Assembly (NCBI RefSeq): GCF_020178975.1
Contig: NZ_JAHXBU010000009.1
Span: 1-56,100 of the forward strand
From: Cesiribacter sp. SM1
GTDB lineage: Bacteria > Bacteroidota > Bacteroidia > Cytophagales > Cyclobacteriaceae
Direction: 5' to 3'
Length of the DNA: 56,100 nucleotides
The notes under the pieces: model-generated
Seen by the model: only the letters and a program-made list of their open reading frames with translations
Told to the model about the DNA's origin: nothing
Databases searched by the model: none
Program-made: the position numbers and the translations under genes
Shown: positions 34,593 to 43,169 of the stretch, in pieces
Layout: every line of letters starts with the position of its first letter
How positions within the stretch are numbered: position 1 is the stretch's first letter

Positions 34593-35270
34593 ATGAAAAA
34601 TAAATCCGATAAAGAACTCGTGCTAACATCGAATAATCTCATCCTAAAACATCTTGTGCGGGAGCCAAAAGTTGAGACTTCAAAGAATAGAGCCATCATT
34701 CTGTTACACGGTGTTGGTAGTAATGAGCAGGATCTGTTCAATCTTGCAGGACATTTACCTGCTGAGTTTTTTGTTATTGCAGCCCGTGCTCCTTTTGCTT
34801 TGGGTCCTGAAAGATTTGCCTGGTACCAGGTCGATTTTTCAACTGGTAAACCTGTTTTCAATGAAGCACAGGAATTATCAAGCAGAGAAACCATTAGAAA
34901 ATTTATAGCGGAGGTAAAACAAAAGTACAGTCTTGATGAAGTGTACCTCGGCGGTTTTAGCCAGGGAGCCATTATGAGTTATAGTATAGGGTTAAGGCAT
35001 CCCAAGGAGGTGAACGGAATTATAGCCTTAAGCGGCAGAGTTCTTGAAGATCTCCAATCCACAGTGACTAAAAATGATGAACTGTACCGCTTGAAGGTAT
35101 TCATTGCACACGGGATGCAGGATGCAACATTGCCAGTTCATTACGCAAAACAAGCCAAAACTTTCCTCCAGCATCTGGATGTGCCATTAACTTATCAAGA
35201 GTACAACATGGGTCATCAAATCAGCGGTGAGGTATTGAAAGATTTAAATGCGTGGCTTAATGCTAAGTAG
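34593..35270 (+). CDS. Phospholipase/carboxylesterase-like hydrolase
   Basis: 225 residues from ATG 34593; an ATG at 34536 would add 19 hydrophobic residues and is a possible alternative start. The family landmarks are AIILLHGVGSNEQDLF, the nucleophile G-F-S-Q-G (YLGGFSQGAIMSY), Asp in HGMQDATLP and His in NMGHQIS. Members hydrolyse short acyl esters. It precedes panB by 53 bases in the same direction. Confidence 0.85.
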   Translation: MKNKSDKELVLTSNNLILKHLVREPKVETSKNRAIILLHGVGSNEQDLFNLAGHLPAEFFVIAARAPFALGPERFAWYQVDFSTGKPVFNEAQELSSRETIRKFIAEVKQKYSLDEVYLGGFSQGAIMSYSIGLRHPKEVNGIIALSGRVLEDLQSTVTKNDELYRLKVFIAHGMQDATLPVHYAKQAKTFLQHLDVPLTYQEYNMGHQISGEVLKDLNAWLNAK

Positions 35271-35323
35271 CTGATATGAAAAATTAGCTTTCAAAATCAT
35301 ACAATCACTTATTACACCTTACT

Positions 35324-36145
35324 ATGTCCGTTAGCACTGATACTGATAAAAGGAAAGTAACTGTACAAACATTTCAGAAGATGAAGGAACGCGGTGAGAA
35401 GATTTCCATGCTGACCGCGTACGATTATACGATGGCGAGCATCCTTGACCAGGCTGGGCTTGATGCTATTTTGGTAGGAGATTCCGCATCTAATGTAATG
35501 GCAGGAAACAAAACCACACTACCGCTAACTTTAGAGGAGATCATCTTTTATGGAAAATCCGTAGTCAAAGGCGTAAAAAGGGCATTGGTTGTGGTTGATA
35601 TGCCATTCGGTACATGCAGCGGAAACCCGAGTAAATCTTTGAAATCAGCTATTAGAATCATAAAGGAGACTGGCGCTGATACCCTCAAAATAGAAGGAGG
35701 TGAGGAAATTTCAGAGGATATACGGAAAATCATCAATGCCGGTATTCCTGTCATGGGGCATCTGGGCTTAATGCCGCAGTCCATCAACAAATACGGGAAC
35801 TACGGTGTTCGAGCAAAAGCTGACGCAGAAGCTGAAAAGCTGAAGAAGGACGCGCTACTTTTGCAAGAACTTGGCTGCTATGCAATAACGATAGAAAAGA
35901 TTCCGGCATCCCTGGCAGAGGAGGTAGCAGCATCATTACATATTCCAATCATCGGAATTGGTGCGGGAGCTGGTACTGATGGGCAAGTACTTGTTGTTCA
36001 CGATATGCTGGGAATGAATAAAGAGTTTAATCCGAAGTTTGTCAGGCAATATGCAGACTTGCACACTGTAATTAATAGCGCCGTCAAACAGTATGTTGAC
36101 GATGTTAAAGCTGCAGATTTCCCGAGTTTACAGGAGAGCTATTAA
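35324..36145 (+). CDS. panB: 3-methyl-2-oxobutanoate hydroxymethyltransferase
   Basis: 273 residues, normal length. TIM-barrel class II enzyme: [31 protein letters not shown] (Mg2+ Asp), [22 protein letters not shown] and [16 protein letters not shown]. It makes ketopantoate from alpha-ketoisovalerate and methylenetetrahydrofolate, the first step of pantothenate and CoA synthesis. It is a housekeeping gene standing just before a decayed insertion sequence; panC is not adjacent. Confidence 0.95.
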   Translation: MSVSTDTDKRKVTVQTFQKMKERGEKISMLTAYDYTMASILDQAGLDAILVGDSASNVMAGNKTTLPLTLEEIIFYGKSVVKGVKRALVVVDMPFGTCSGNPSKSLKSAIRIIKETGADTLKIEGGEEISEDIRKIINAGIPVMGHLGLMPQSINKYGNYGVRAKADAEAEKLKKDALLLQELGCYAITIEKIPASLAEEVAASLHIPIIGIGAGAGTDGQVLVVHDMLGMNKEFNPKFVRQYADLHTVINSAVKQYVDDVKAADFPSLQESY

Positions 36146-36149
36146 TTAT

Positions 36150-36754
36150 TGTCAAAAGTTGCCCACATGGATCAGAACCAAAATCTAAAATCACCCCAAT
36201 CAATTCAAAGTTTTTAGGTCGGGTCAGTGTTGACTTCATGAGCGATGGCACTGGGGAATGGTTGCAAATTCAGAACCTTAACGTCATGGCGGCCGCCGCG
36301 CAGATGATTTTAACCGCAGCGGCGGACTGCAGGGAGGCTTTGCGCATTGAGATTGACCACTAGATTAAGAGCAACAGGGTAGTGTGGGTGCTTAACCACC
36401 TGATCAAAAGAAGGCAAAAGCCTAGGAAAATCAGAATGGACCGCGGTGGCGGAGCGCAATGGACCAGAACTAGCCGCTTCACTTATGAGGGCATGGAGCA
36501 AGATGCAAGGCATTGAGTTCTTCTATATTCAAGCTGGTAAGCCCGGGACGCGCAGCCAACCCAGAATGCTTTTGTAGAAAGGCACAATGGCACCTACAGA
36601 CGAAATGTGCTTGGGGCCGCCGCGCGGATGTGTATCTTTTTGATACCTTAGATGAGGTAAGAGAGATAACAGAAAATGGATACAGGACCGCGGTGGCGGG
36701 CCGCTACAATCTTTTCAGACCCCATGACAGCCTGAAGAGAATGAGCCCTGTGTA
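36150..36754 (+). pseudogene. IS3-family transposase (orfB) remnant split by GC-rich inserts
   Basis: After removal of six short GC-rich blocks the DNA reads as one IS3 orfB C-terminal half: NVMDDFNREALRIEIDH, a TAG stop, IKSNRVVWVLNHLIKRR, IRMDNGPELAASLMRAW, GIEFFYIQAGKPTQNAFVER, HNGTYRRNVLDVYLFDTLDE and NLFRPHDSLKRMSPV. The catalytic region (DDFNREAL, MDNGPEL, NAFVERHNG) is recognisable. Further damage: a +1/-1 shift pair near 36250-36277, the in-frame TAG at 36361 and one lost base near 36676. The first part of the gene is missing or unreadable. It cannot be active. Confidence 0.85.
36290..36704 (+). repeat. Six GC-rich 14- or 16-nt inserts inside the transposase remnant
   Basis: Inserts at 36290-36303 (CGGCCGCCGCGCAG), 36315-36330 (CGCAGCGGCGGACTGC), 36442-36457 (CGCGGTGGCGGAGCGC), 36542-36555 (CCCGGGACGCGCAG), 36613-36626 (GGGGCCGCCGCGCG) and 36689-36704 (CGCGGTGGCGGGCCGC). 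Lengths are 14, 16, 16, 14, 14 and 16. The three 16-mers align without gaps and all follow an AC dinucleotide. The first and fifth 14-mers share GGCCGCCGCGC, which on the other strand resembles the 16-mer core GCGGYGGCGG. Taking each out rejoins codons of the IS3 protein exactly. Boundaries can slide by one or two bases. Confidence 0.75.
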
Positions 36755-36969
36755 GCAAACGGGGTGTTAGCAGCGACCGACGCCCGGTGGATAACACCTG
36801 CGGACTTACCCATCGGTGTACCGGCCACTATCAACACCCATAGCGATAGCAGAAACATTCTGATATATTTGAAAGATTTCAACTGAAAACCAGTTTGTAA
36901 ACTGGGGAGCTTACCATTCAACCGTCAGATTAAGTCTTGACTTTTTCAGAATAAGATTTCTAGGCGCAG
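36755..36969. other. Probable tail of the IS3 remnant, no gene
   Basis: This stretch follows the orfB stop and shows no open frame that looks like a protein. It holds short inverted sequence (AAACCAGTTTGTAAACTGGG). The end of the element cannot be fixed. Confidence 0.3.
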
Positions 36970-37293
36970 CTAGTTAAACAGTAATTGTTCTTTGCTGCTG
37001 ATAAATTTTTGTACCGCATCCTTAATGTCTATACCTGATCTGTCAGCCAATACAATCAGCCACCAAATATTCTCACCCAATTTATGCTCTAATTCTTGTT
37101 GAGAATTCTCTTTTGGCCAACATTGCTGCTGCGACATGATATTTCTACCTACTAAGCCCGCATCGGTCAGATAGGCTAACGCGTCTTCTTCCACCGTCCA
37201 TTCGCTTCCGTGGTGCTGTAACTCAAGTTCATGGTATTTCTCCCGTATCTCCAATGAACGATGGATGATTTCGTCAAAATTATTTTTACTCAT
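36970..37293 (-). CDS. MazG-like nucleotide pyrophosphohydrolase-type protein
   Basis: 107 residues, all helical. The segment LELQHHGSEWTVEEDALAYL, then LTDAGLVGR, and ELEHKLGENIWWLIVLADRS match a small MazG-like group in Bacteroidota; the ExxE-like acidic residues (EEDA, E in HKLGE, D in LADRSGIDI) could bind Mg2+. MazG enzymes hydrolyse NTPs to NMPs. It is 15 bases downstream of the NTF2-like gene on the same strand. Confidence 0.75.
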   Translation of the reverse strand: MSKNNFDEIIHRSLEIREKYHELELQHHGSEWTVEEDALAYLTDAGLVGRNIMSQQQCWPKENSQQELEHKLGENIWWLIVLADRSGIDIKDAVQKFISSKEQLLFN

Positions 37294-37308
37294 GTTTTTT
37301 TCTTTCGG

Positions 37309-37647
37309 TTAAAGTATTAAATCTGCTTTTACAAAGGAGATCTTACCATCCTTGAATGTAAAATCAAAGGTTCCTCCTATTTTCCCCTCCGGAAACTTTC
37401 CTGTAAACTCTACTTCCAGGTGCGCATTTTCGTCATCTAAAACATCTAATCTGACCAGCTTAGTCTGCGTCTGAAAGCCAATGAAATAACTGTCAAAGTA
37501 TTCTGTGATGCCGTTGTGTCCTATGAATTCCGCTCCAACAGAAGGATCATCCAAAATGGCATTGGGCAGGTAAAAATCCAGATATTCCTTTGTTTTGAAA
37601 TCATTGCCGGTGGCAATCCAATCATTGATGAAAGTTTGTGTTTTCAT
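37309..37647 (-). CDS. NTF2-like/SnoaL-like protein
   Basis: 112 residues from ATG 37647 (MKTQTFINDWIATGNDFKTK); the longer frame overlaps the neighbouring tag gene and has no family similarity. NTF2-like fold: YLDFYLPNAILDDPSVG, then strands LEVEFTGKFPEGKIGGTFDF and FTFKDGKISFVKADLIL. Function unknown. It is five bases downstream of the glycosylase stop on the same strand and likely co-transcribed. Confidence 0.8.
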   Translation of the reverse strand: MKTQTFINDWIATGNDFKTKEYLDFYLPNAILDDPSVGAEFIGHNGITEYFDSYFIGFQTQTKLVRLDVLDDENAHLEVEFTGKFPEGKIGGTFDFTFKDGKISFVKADLIL

Positions 37648-37652
37648 TTCCG

Positions 37653-38201
37653 TTATTTCTTTAGCCACATAGGTTTTACTTTTATAACTTCTTGATGGAC
37701 GGGGCAAGTTTCGGAATGTGCTCCTTGCAGATACCCGATGCTCATCAAAAATTCGTTCACTATCTCACCACCGGTAAATCGAAATGTTTTCTTAAACAGT
37801 TTTATCCATTCTTGTTTGGTTTTGGGATGGTGATGTACCAGCCATTTTTCAAAACTTCCATATTCTTTTTGCAGTTCAAGGATTGACTTCGCGTTTTCTA
37901 TTGCTGCATTTACTTTAAGTTTGTTACGGATAATCCCTGGATCATTTAGCAGCCTTTCACGGTCTGTTTCGTTATATGCGGCAACCTTTTTGATATTAAA
38001 ATCATCATAGGCTTTACGGAAGCCTTTCTCTTTCTTCAGGATGGTTTCCCAGCTTAACCCTGCCTGGTTGATTTCCATCAGGAGGCGACCGAATAATTCG
38101 TTATCATCATGAATGGGAAATCCGTAATGGTTGTCATGGTAGTGTTGATGAAGGCTTCGGCTGGGTTCTTTCATCTTTTGGATATGACTGCAATAACTCA
38201 T
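37653..38201 (-). CDS. tag: DNA-3-methyladenine glycosylase I
   Basis: 182 residues. HhH-GPD-like Tag fold: YHDNHYGFPIHDDNELFGRL, LMEINQAGLSWETILKKE (the QAGLSW block that holds the base), RNKLKVNAAIENAKSI and VNEFLMSIGYLQGAHSETCP. Tag removes 3-methyladenine from alkylated DNA. The zinc-snap residues are partly visible (early C and H; C-terminal H and C). It leads a minus-strand run with NTF2-like and MazG-like genes. Confidence 0.9.
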   Translation of the reverse strand: MSYCSHIQKMKEPSRSLHQHYHDNHYGFPIHDDNELFGRLLMEINQAGLSWETILKKEKGFRKAYDDFNIKKVAAYNETDRERLLNDPGIIRNKLKVNAAIENAKSILELQKEYGSFEKWLVHHHPKTKQEWIKLFKKTFRFTGGEIVNEFLMSIGYLQGAHSETCPVHQEVIKVKPMWLKK

Positions 38202-38379
38202 TTTATTTTTTTAACTTTTATACAGCACAAAATTGCTCCAAACTCGAAAGAATAAATTAGCCAGAACGAAGAGGTTTGTTGCCATTTTGACCAGCTGTGT
38301 TGTCATTGCGAACTTTCGATCCCGCCGCAGAATATTCCTTTTACATGGATTATATCTAGAAATTCCCGTTCTTCCACAA

Positions 38380-38514
38380 TCAGGCCATTCCCAGCTTCAT
38401 CAGAACGACAATCCCATTATCATAAATTTCCCCATCAATCCGTTTCGCATGGTAATCCAGGTGAATAACTACCTTGTTGCCTTCCAAAATAATGGGTCGC
38501 AGGATGGTTTTGTT
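38380..38514 (-). pseudogene. Possible fragment of an NTF2-like gene
   Basis: A frame without a start codon reads TILRPIILEGNKVVIHLDYH and AKRIDGEIYDNGIVVLMKLG before a stop. The strand pattern (GNKVVIHLDY followed by IYDNGIVVLMK) resembles the barrel strands of SnoaL/NTF2-like proteins. It lies in a 330-base gap between the tag and SDR genes. Probably a gene remnant; weakly supported. Confidence 0.3.
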
Positions 38515-38527
38515 TTAAGAAAGGACC

Positions 38528-39313
38528 TTAAAAAACAGTCGGGATTGTTCCGCCGTCTATTACATAATTCGCACCGGTAATGTAAGACGCTTTGGGTGAG
38601 GCCAAAAAGCCAACTAAATGCGCAATCTCCTCTGGTTGAGCTAGCCGTTTCATGGGTACACTCCCCAGGCTATCCATCACTACCTGAGCGGTTTCATCAG
38701 CGCTTTTCCCAATGGAGGCTGCATAATTGTTCAGAAATGTCTCCATCGCCTTGGTTTTGACCATTCCGGGGGAAATGGTTATCACCCGAACACCATTTGA
38801 AGCCACTTCATTAGCCAGTGTTTTGCTGTAGTTGTTCAGGGCTGCTTTGGTAACGCCGTAAGAGAAATTAGAAGCATAAAGGGGCAGTTTACCGTTGAGG
38901 GAAGATATATGGATAACTACCCCCGATTCCCGTGCAATCATGGAAGGGACAAGTGCCTTATCCAATTTAATAGCTGCCAGGAGGTTCAGCTGCAGGTCAT
39001 TCTCCCAGTCCTGGTCTGAGAGCACGCTGAAACCACCTGCCGGGGAAGAAGTTCCACCTACATTGTTGACCAAAATATCCAACTCGCCATATTGCACGGT
39101 TATTCTCCGGGCTAATTCTTCATTGTCCAAACTCTTCGTTAAATCCGCAGCTATAAAATCATGGTCTATACCTTCTGTGGGTTTGCTCCTTGCCGAAACT
39201 ATAACGGTAGCCCCTAATGCTGCCAGTTCATCTGCAATAGCTTTTCCTATGCCCTTTGTTCCACCGGTAACCAAGGCAACCTTACCTGATAATTCTTTTT
39301 CTGTTATTTTCAT
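38528..39313 (-). CDS. Short-chain dehydrogenase/reductase
   Basis: 261 residues from ATG 39313 ([20 protein letters not shown]); upstream codons are promoter [11 protein letters not shown] cofactor site, [13 protein letters not shown] with the catalytic Ser, Y-G-V-T-K (Tyr and Lys), and ISPGMVKT. The C-terminus has [13 protein letters not shown] typical of classical SDRs. Substrate unknown. A TetR-type palindrome lies 20 bases upstream of the start, so it is probably repressed by the neighbouring TetR protein. Confidence 0.9.
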   Translation of the reverse strand: MKITEKELSGKVALVTGGTKGIGKAIADELAALGATVIVSARSKPTEGIDHDFIAADLTKSLDNEELARRITVQYGELDILVNNVGGTSSPAGGFSVLSDQDWENDLQLNLLAAIKLDKALVPSMIARESGVVIHISSLNGKLPLYASNFSYGVTKAALNNYSKTLANEVASNGVRVITISPGMVKTKAMETFLNNYAASIGKSADETAQVVMDSLGSVPMKRLAQPEEIAHLVGFLASPKASYITGANYVIDGGTIPTVF

Positions 39314-39332
39314 TTTATGTTTTTGATTTAAC

Positions 39333-39348
39333 TGAAACAAATGTTTCA
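39333..39348. promoter_or_regulatory. TetR operator candidate 1 (SDR promoter)
   Basis: TGAAACAAATGTTTCA is a perfect palindrome (TGAAAC-N4-GTTTCA) 20 bases upstream of the SDR start codon. Two variants of the same 16-mer lie before the GyrI-like and tetR genes. Confidence 0.6.
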
Positions 39349-39369
39349 GATTAGAATAAAAAAATACGT

Positions 39370-39996
39370 TTATTTGACGGCCACTACCGGATCCCGCAGG
39401 ATAGTTTGAAGATGTGCCTGGCTTTGTCCCTTTTCGAAATTCACGACATGAATCTCGTGGTGCATGCCTGACTTTATCAATCCATTGGCCGTCGCAAATT
39501 GCTGCAATAGCGGAAGGGTTTCCAATTCTCCCGCAAAGGGTCCTGTGTGTAAGAGCTGCACACATTTTCCAGCCGTATAGGTAAAGCGCTCAAAATCCTT
39601 GAAAAATGAATTCTCCGCTGAACGTTGGGCTATTTCCTGGATAACCTTGTCTGAAACATAATCTGGGATGCGTATGGCTATCCGATAATGAAGCTGGTCC
39701 AGGTCCACTGTGGTATAAAATTCACCGATGTCCACAAAACCCGTTTGCTCTTCATCAAACCAATAGAAGATTTCCACTACCTGGCTTTTAAATGCCTGCT
39801 CCGTTCCCTCATATTTTTTTTGCAAATGGTAAACAAAGTCTTTTATAGCTTTTTTCTTCCCGTAGAAAGTGGCCGTTCCGGGGCTTCCTGCTCCAAGAAT
39901 GGAAACATAGCTTACCTCAGGGATTTCTACGACCTCCGGTGATTCACCCGCAGTATAATAGCTGCTGTATTTCTGTTGTAGGTCTATGGGATTCAT
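39370..39996 (-). CDS. GyrI-like small-molecule-binding protein
   Basis: 208 residues. A single GyrI/SOUL-like domain of the effector-binding kind: [49 protein letters not shown] and a C-terminal [17 protein letters not shown]. Such stand-alone proteins bind or degrade hydrophobic compounds. It lies between SDR and tetR on the same strand; a TetR-type half-palindrome overlaps its leader. Confidence 0.82.
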   Translation of the reverse strand: MNPIDLQQKYSSYYTAGESPEVVEIPEVSYVSILGAGSPGTATFYGKKKAIKDFVYHLQKKYEGTEQAFKSQVVEIFYWFDEEQTGFVDIGEFYTTVDLDQLHYRIAIRIPDYVSDKVIQEIAQRSAENSFFKDFERFTYTAGKCVQLLHTGPFAGELETLPLLQQFATANGLIKSGMHHEIHVVNFEKGQSQAHLQTILRDPVVAVK

Positions 39997-40001
39997 AATT
40001 A

Positions 40002-40017
40002 TGTAACGTTCGTTTCA
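40002..40017. promoter_or_regulatory. TetR operator candidate 2 (GyrI-like promoter)
   Basis: On the coding strand TGAAACGAACGTTACA, one mismatch from the palindrome TGAAAC-N4-GTTTCA. It overlaps the expected start site behind a TACCTTTT -7-like sequence, a place suited to repression. Confidence 0.5.
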
Positions 40018-40032
40018 ATAAAAGGTAAAAAA

Positions 40033-40611
40033 TTATTGGCTTAGCTGCTCGATCAGGAACTGCGCCATTTTCTTGATTCTTGTTTTGTCCTGGTGAATGA
40101 TAAAGGACTCGTGCCAGCCTGTAAAGTGATTGATGATATAGTCTGTCAGCATTTCTGCATCCTGACTTACCTTAATTTCCTTTTTTTCAATAGCTTTTTG
40201 AACCAATCCGATCAACAGCTGATAAGTAAACTCATTGTCAGCCTTGATTACCTTCTGCACTTCCGCATCACCAGTAGCCACTTCAAAGGTGGTCTTGATG
40301 GCCAGGCAACTATTAGGCTCATTGGTGATCGTGTAAACGGAAGCGTTGATATACTTTTCAATTGCTTTTAATGGAGATGTGATCTGCTGCAACTGCTTTT
40401 TGGCGGCTTCCATCCGTGATTCCGTGTAGTGTTTGATGGCTTTTAAGAAAAGCTGGTGCTTGTCGCCGATGGTATTGTACAGGCTGCTACTGTTAATACC
40501 CATTGCTTCGGTAAGATCCCGCATGGATGCACCATTATAGCCCTTTTTCCAAAAGACGTCCATTGCCTTGGAAATAGCCAGTTGTTCATCAAATTCTACG
40601 TTTCGTGCCAT
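40033..40611 (-). CDS. TetR/AcrR-family repressor
   Basis: 192 residues from ATG 40611 (MARNVEFDEQLAISKAMDVF). N-terminal HTH: GYNGASMRDLTEAMGINS then SSLYNTIGDKHQLF. The ligand domain resembles the AcrR-like C-terminal families (CLAIKTTFEVATGDAEV). It faces the same way as the GyrI-like and SDR genes, and all three have a TGAAAC-N4-GTTTCA type site in their leaders, so it probably represses them and itself in response to a small molecule. Confidence 0.88.
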   Translation of the reverse strand: MARNVEFDEQLAISKAMDVFWKKGYNGASMRDLTEAMGINSSSLYNTIGDKHQLFLKAIKHYTESRMEAAKKQLQQITSPLKAIEKYINASVYTITNEPNSCLAIKTTFEVATGDAEVQKVIKADNEFTYQLLIGLVQKAIEKKEIKVSQDAEMLTDYIINHFTGWHESFIIHQDKTRIKKMAQFLIEQLSQ

Positions 40612-40620
40612 GATATAAGG

Positions 40621-40654
40621 CAAAGATAAACTAATATTTGAAACAATCATTTCA
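40621..40654 (-). promoter_or_regulatory. tetR promoter with TetR operator candidate 3
   Basis: On the minus strand TGAAATGATTGTTTCA (40654-40639) is one mismatch from a perfect palindrome. Ten bases later TATCTTTG (40628-40621) matches the Bacteroidota -7 box. The operator would cover the -33 region, fitting autorepression. Confidence 0.6.
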
Positions 40655-40665
40655 GAATTTCTTTT

Positions 40666-40880
40666 TTATTCATTTCCCTGTATCCGTTTCTTTATCCGGC
40701 TCAAAGATTGGTTCTTGATGCCCAGAAATGACTCGATATGAATAAGAGGCGACACCTTGGACAATGTTTGGCTGTTCTTTCAACGGATTCAGATAACGTT
40801 GCTCGTGGGTAAGGAACAATCTTTCCGGAACCTATGAGCATCCAGGGGAATTAGCTTAGAATGGCTTCAACCGTAGGGGG
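40666..40880 (-). pseudogene. Remnant of a Crp/Fnr-family regulator
   Basis: The minus strand reads QRYLNPLKEQPNIVQG in one frame and then HIESFLGIKNQSLSRIRKR in another up to a stop at 40666. This is the end of the cNMP domain linker and the winged helix of a Bacteroidota Crp/Fnr protein (compare HMIASYLGLTPETLSRIRK at 29716). At least one frameshift near 40790 breaks it. DNA further upstream to about 41060 has no clear frame. Confidence 0.55.
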
Positions 40881-41064
40881 AGTATCGATTCGGTAAAATA
40901 AAAGAACATTTCTTTCTATTCCCGATATTTTGAAACCAATATTGCTTTCAGCTATAATCCCATGCAGTAAGCGACTAAAGTAGCCATTCTATTGGCGGGA
41001 TTCATTTTCCGGCCGATTACCATGATATATAGCCGAAAGCAAGAGTATAGGAAAGCTTGTCTAT

Positions 41065-41985
41065 CTAATTCAGTAAACTTTTTTTATAATCTAATGGCGA
41101 TAACGCAGTCTTGCTCTTGAAGAGCTTATTGAATGATTGCGGATGCTCGAAACCCAGATGGTAAGCGATCTCGGCAACTGTTAATTCGTCTTTGGCCAGA
41201 TATTCCTTTGCCTTGTGAATAACTTTTTCGTGGATGTATTGCTGGGTATTCAGCCCTATCAGGTTACGCAGCAAATCACTCAGATACCGTGGTGTAAGAT
41301 GCAATTGTTCCGCTACAGATTGAACAGATGGCAAACCGTTCATCAGTGATTTGTCATCGTTGAAATAATTCTCCAGCAAAGCCTCTAATTTACTCAACAC
41401 ATCATTGTTTACCGCTTTCCTGGTAATGAACTGACGGTCGTAGAAACGATTGGCATAGTTGAGCAACAACTCAATCTGGGAAATGATCACATCCTGACTG
41501 AATTTGTCGATCCTTTCACCTAATTCGTCCTGAATAAAGCGATAGACACTGAAAATAGTCGCCTTTTCTTTTTCAGAGAGATAGAGTGCCTCTGCTGCGG
41601 AATAACTGAAAAACCCGTATTGTTTGATGATGCTATTCAAAGGATAGGCCCGTAGAAAATCCGGGTGGATATGCAAGGTCATCCCGTCGTAATTTGCTTC
41701 TTCCTCCTGCATGCGCAGTAGTTGTCCGGGAGCGATGAACGACATCCCGCCTTCTTCGAAATCATAGTAGCCCTGTCCATATTTAAGCCTTCCCGAGAAA
41801 CTGGTCTTGAAGGATATTTTATAGAAATTCAGAATAATACCTTGTTCGAAGTCTTTAGGGTCAAAATGGGCTTCCCCGTAGTTCAAGATACTGATTAACG
41901 GATGGCTTGGAGCCGGTTGACCCATTGCTTTATGGAGCTGGGATAGAGAATTGAATATAACAGGCTGCTTTTTCATACGGAACAA
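41065..41985 (-). CDS. AraC-family transcription regulator
   Basis: 306 residues. An N-terminal cupin-like sensor (about 20-180; FYKISFKTSFSGRLKYGQGY) and a C-terminal AraC domain with two HTH units, QSVAEQLHLTPRYLSDLLRN and LTVAEIAYHLGFEHPQSFNK. AraC proteins of this type sit next to a target gene; the SDR gene lies directly upstream on the same strand, 48 bases away. The effector is unknown. Confidence 0.88.
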   Translation of the reverse strand: MFRMKKQPVIFNSLSQLHKAMGQPAPSHPLISILNYGEAHFDPKDFEQGIILNFYKISFKTSFSGRLKYGQGYYDFEEGGMSFIAPGQLLRMQEEEANYDGMTLHIHPDFLRAYPLNSIIKQYGFFSYSAAEALYLSEKEKATIFSVYRFIQDELGERIDKFSQDVIISQIELLLNYANRFYDRQFITRKAVNNDVLSKLEALLENYFNDDKSLMNGLPSVQSVAEQLHLTPRYLSDLLRNLIGLNTQQYIHEKVIHKAKEYLAKDELTVAEIAYHLGFEHPQSFNKLFKSKTALSPLDYKKSLLN

Positions 41986-42033
41986 ATAAAGTTCCTGTCC
42001 GATTTATTTTGCACGGACAGGAATTTCATTCAG

Positions 42034-42840
42034 TTAAAATACAAATTGAGATTTAATCTTTTGCACCTGCGCTTCTGGTCCGCTTTCTAATCGCTCTGTG
42101 TATAAGGCAATCGCATCTTTTCCGGCAATATATCTCAACTGATTTTTACCATCGGTTGCCGCATTTAAAATAATTTGTGCTACTTCTTCCGCTTTGGTAT
42201 ATGCTGCAACTTGCTCGGCGCTGTACCCTTCACTTACTTTGGTTGTCAATTGTTGATAGGCATCGTGCATACCCCCTTTTAAAGAACGTCCGGCGAAATC
42301 AGTTTGCATTCCACCAGGAGCAACTACCTTTACCAGAATACCAAACTGGGCTAGTTCATAAGCCAATCCCTCGGAAAATCCGTCTACGCCGAATTTGGAA
42401 GCACTATAAATGGAACAGGTAGGGAAACTCAATAATCCGAAAGAGGATGTTACATTGATAAAAGTGCCGCTTTTCTTTTCTCTGAAGTAAGATAAAAATG
42501 CCCGTGAGACATTGATGACTCCAAATAAGTTGGTTTGGATCTGCGCATCAATCTGCTCATCTGTAAATGCTTCCAATGGTCCCACTAAACCATATCCAGC
42601 ATTATTTAATACTACATCAACATTGTGATCTTCCAGCACCTTAGCTATGGTTTCTTTGATTTGTTTTGAATTAGTCACATCCAAAGGCAGCAGCATTACG
42701 CTGTCTAGTTGCGAAAGTTCTGTTTCCTTTTCTGGGTTACGCATGGTAGCAATCACCTTCCAGCCTTTTGAATTGAATAATCTGGCTGTAGCTTTTCCTA
42801 ATCCTGCGGATGCTCCTGTAATAAAAATTGTCTTTTGCAT
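42034..42840 (-). CDS. Short-chain dehydrogenase/reductase
   Basis: 268 residues from ATG 42840 (MQKTIFITGASAGLGKATAR). TGASAGLG cofactor motif, NNAGYGLVG, NVTSSFG with the catalytic Ser, Y-S-A-S-K (Tyr/Lys) and VAPGGMQTDF. It resembles the oxidoreductases often paired with AraC regulators in Bacteroidota. It is probably in one unit with the AraC gene. Confidence 0.9.
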   Translation of the reverse strand: MQKTIFITGASAGLGKATARLFNSKGWKVIATMRNPEKETELSQLDSVMLLPLDVTNSKQIKETIAKVLEDHNVDVVLNNAGYGLVGPLEAFTDEQIDAQIQTNLFGVINVSRAFLSYFREKKSGTFINVTSSFGLLSFPTCSIYSASKFGVDGFSEGLAYELAQFGILVKVVAPGGMQTDFAGRSLKGGMHDAYQQLTTKVSEGYSAEQVAAYTKAEEVAQIILNAATDGKNQLRYIAGKDAIALYTERLESGPEAQVQKIKSQFVF

Positions 42841-43169
42841 ATCTATCTCGTTATGATTGTATAATGCAAAATTCAATAAACCTTCAGTTTCTGAATTAAC
42901 CGAAATGGTGGAAATAGTAGCCTTAATAACCTTTTGTAAGGTGATAAGGTAATCTAAAGACTATAATGTTCAAAGCAGTCGCTACTTTAAAGACCTACTC
43001 TGCTAAGATGTTTGATGATGAACAATACTGGCTTCATATGGAAGTATTATAGGGCAACCGTATGACTCAACCGCTTCGATTTATGGTTAACCAGAATATC
43101 ATCAATGATCGATAGGTTGAAAGCCGATTGCTGGGTGTCTGGACTTGCAACAAAAAAGCGGACAAAAGA
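42841..43169. other. Gene-free stretch before an IS3 remnant
   Basis: No convincing gene. A 28-codon frame at 42967 (MFKAVATLKTYSAKMFDDEQ) is too short to support. The right part may belong to the outer end of the neighbouring IS3 remnant. Confidence 0.3.

Noticed and set aside
36436-36476. Vector polylinker contamination suggested by the similarity of one insert to a SacII/NotI cloning region
   Set aside because: Only about 17 bases match, six different blocks occur, and no vector sequence adjoins; kept as a caution, not as the explanation.
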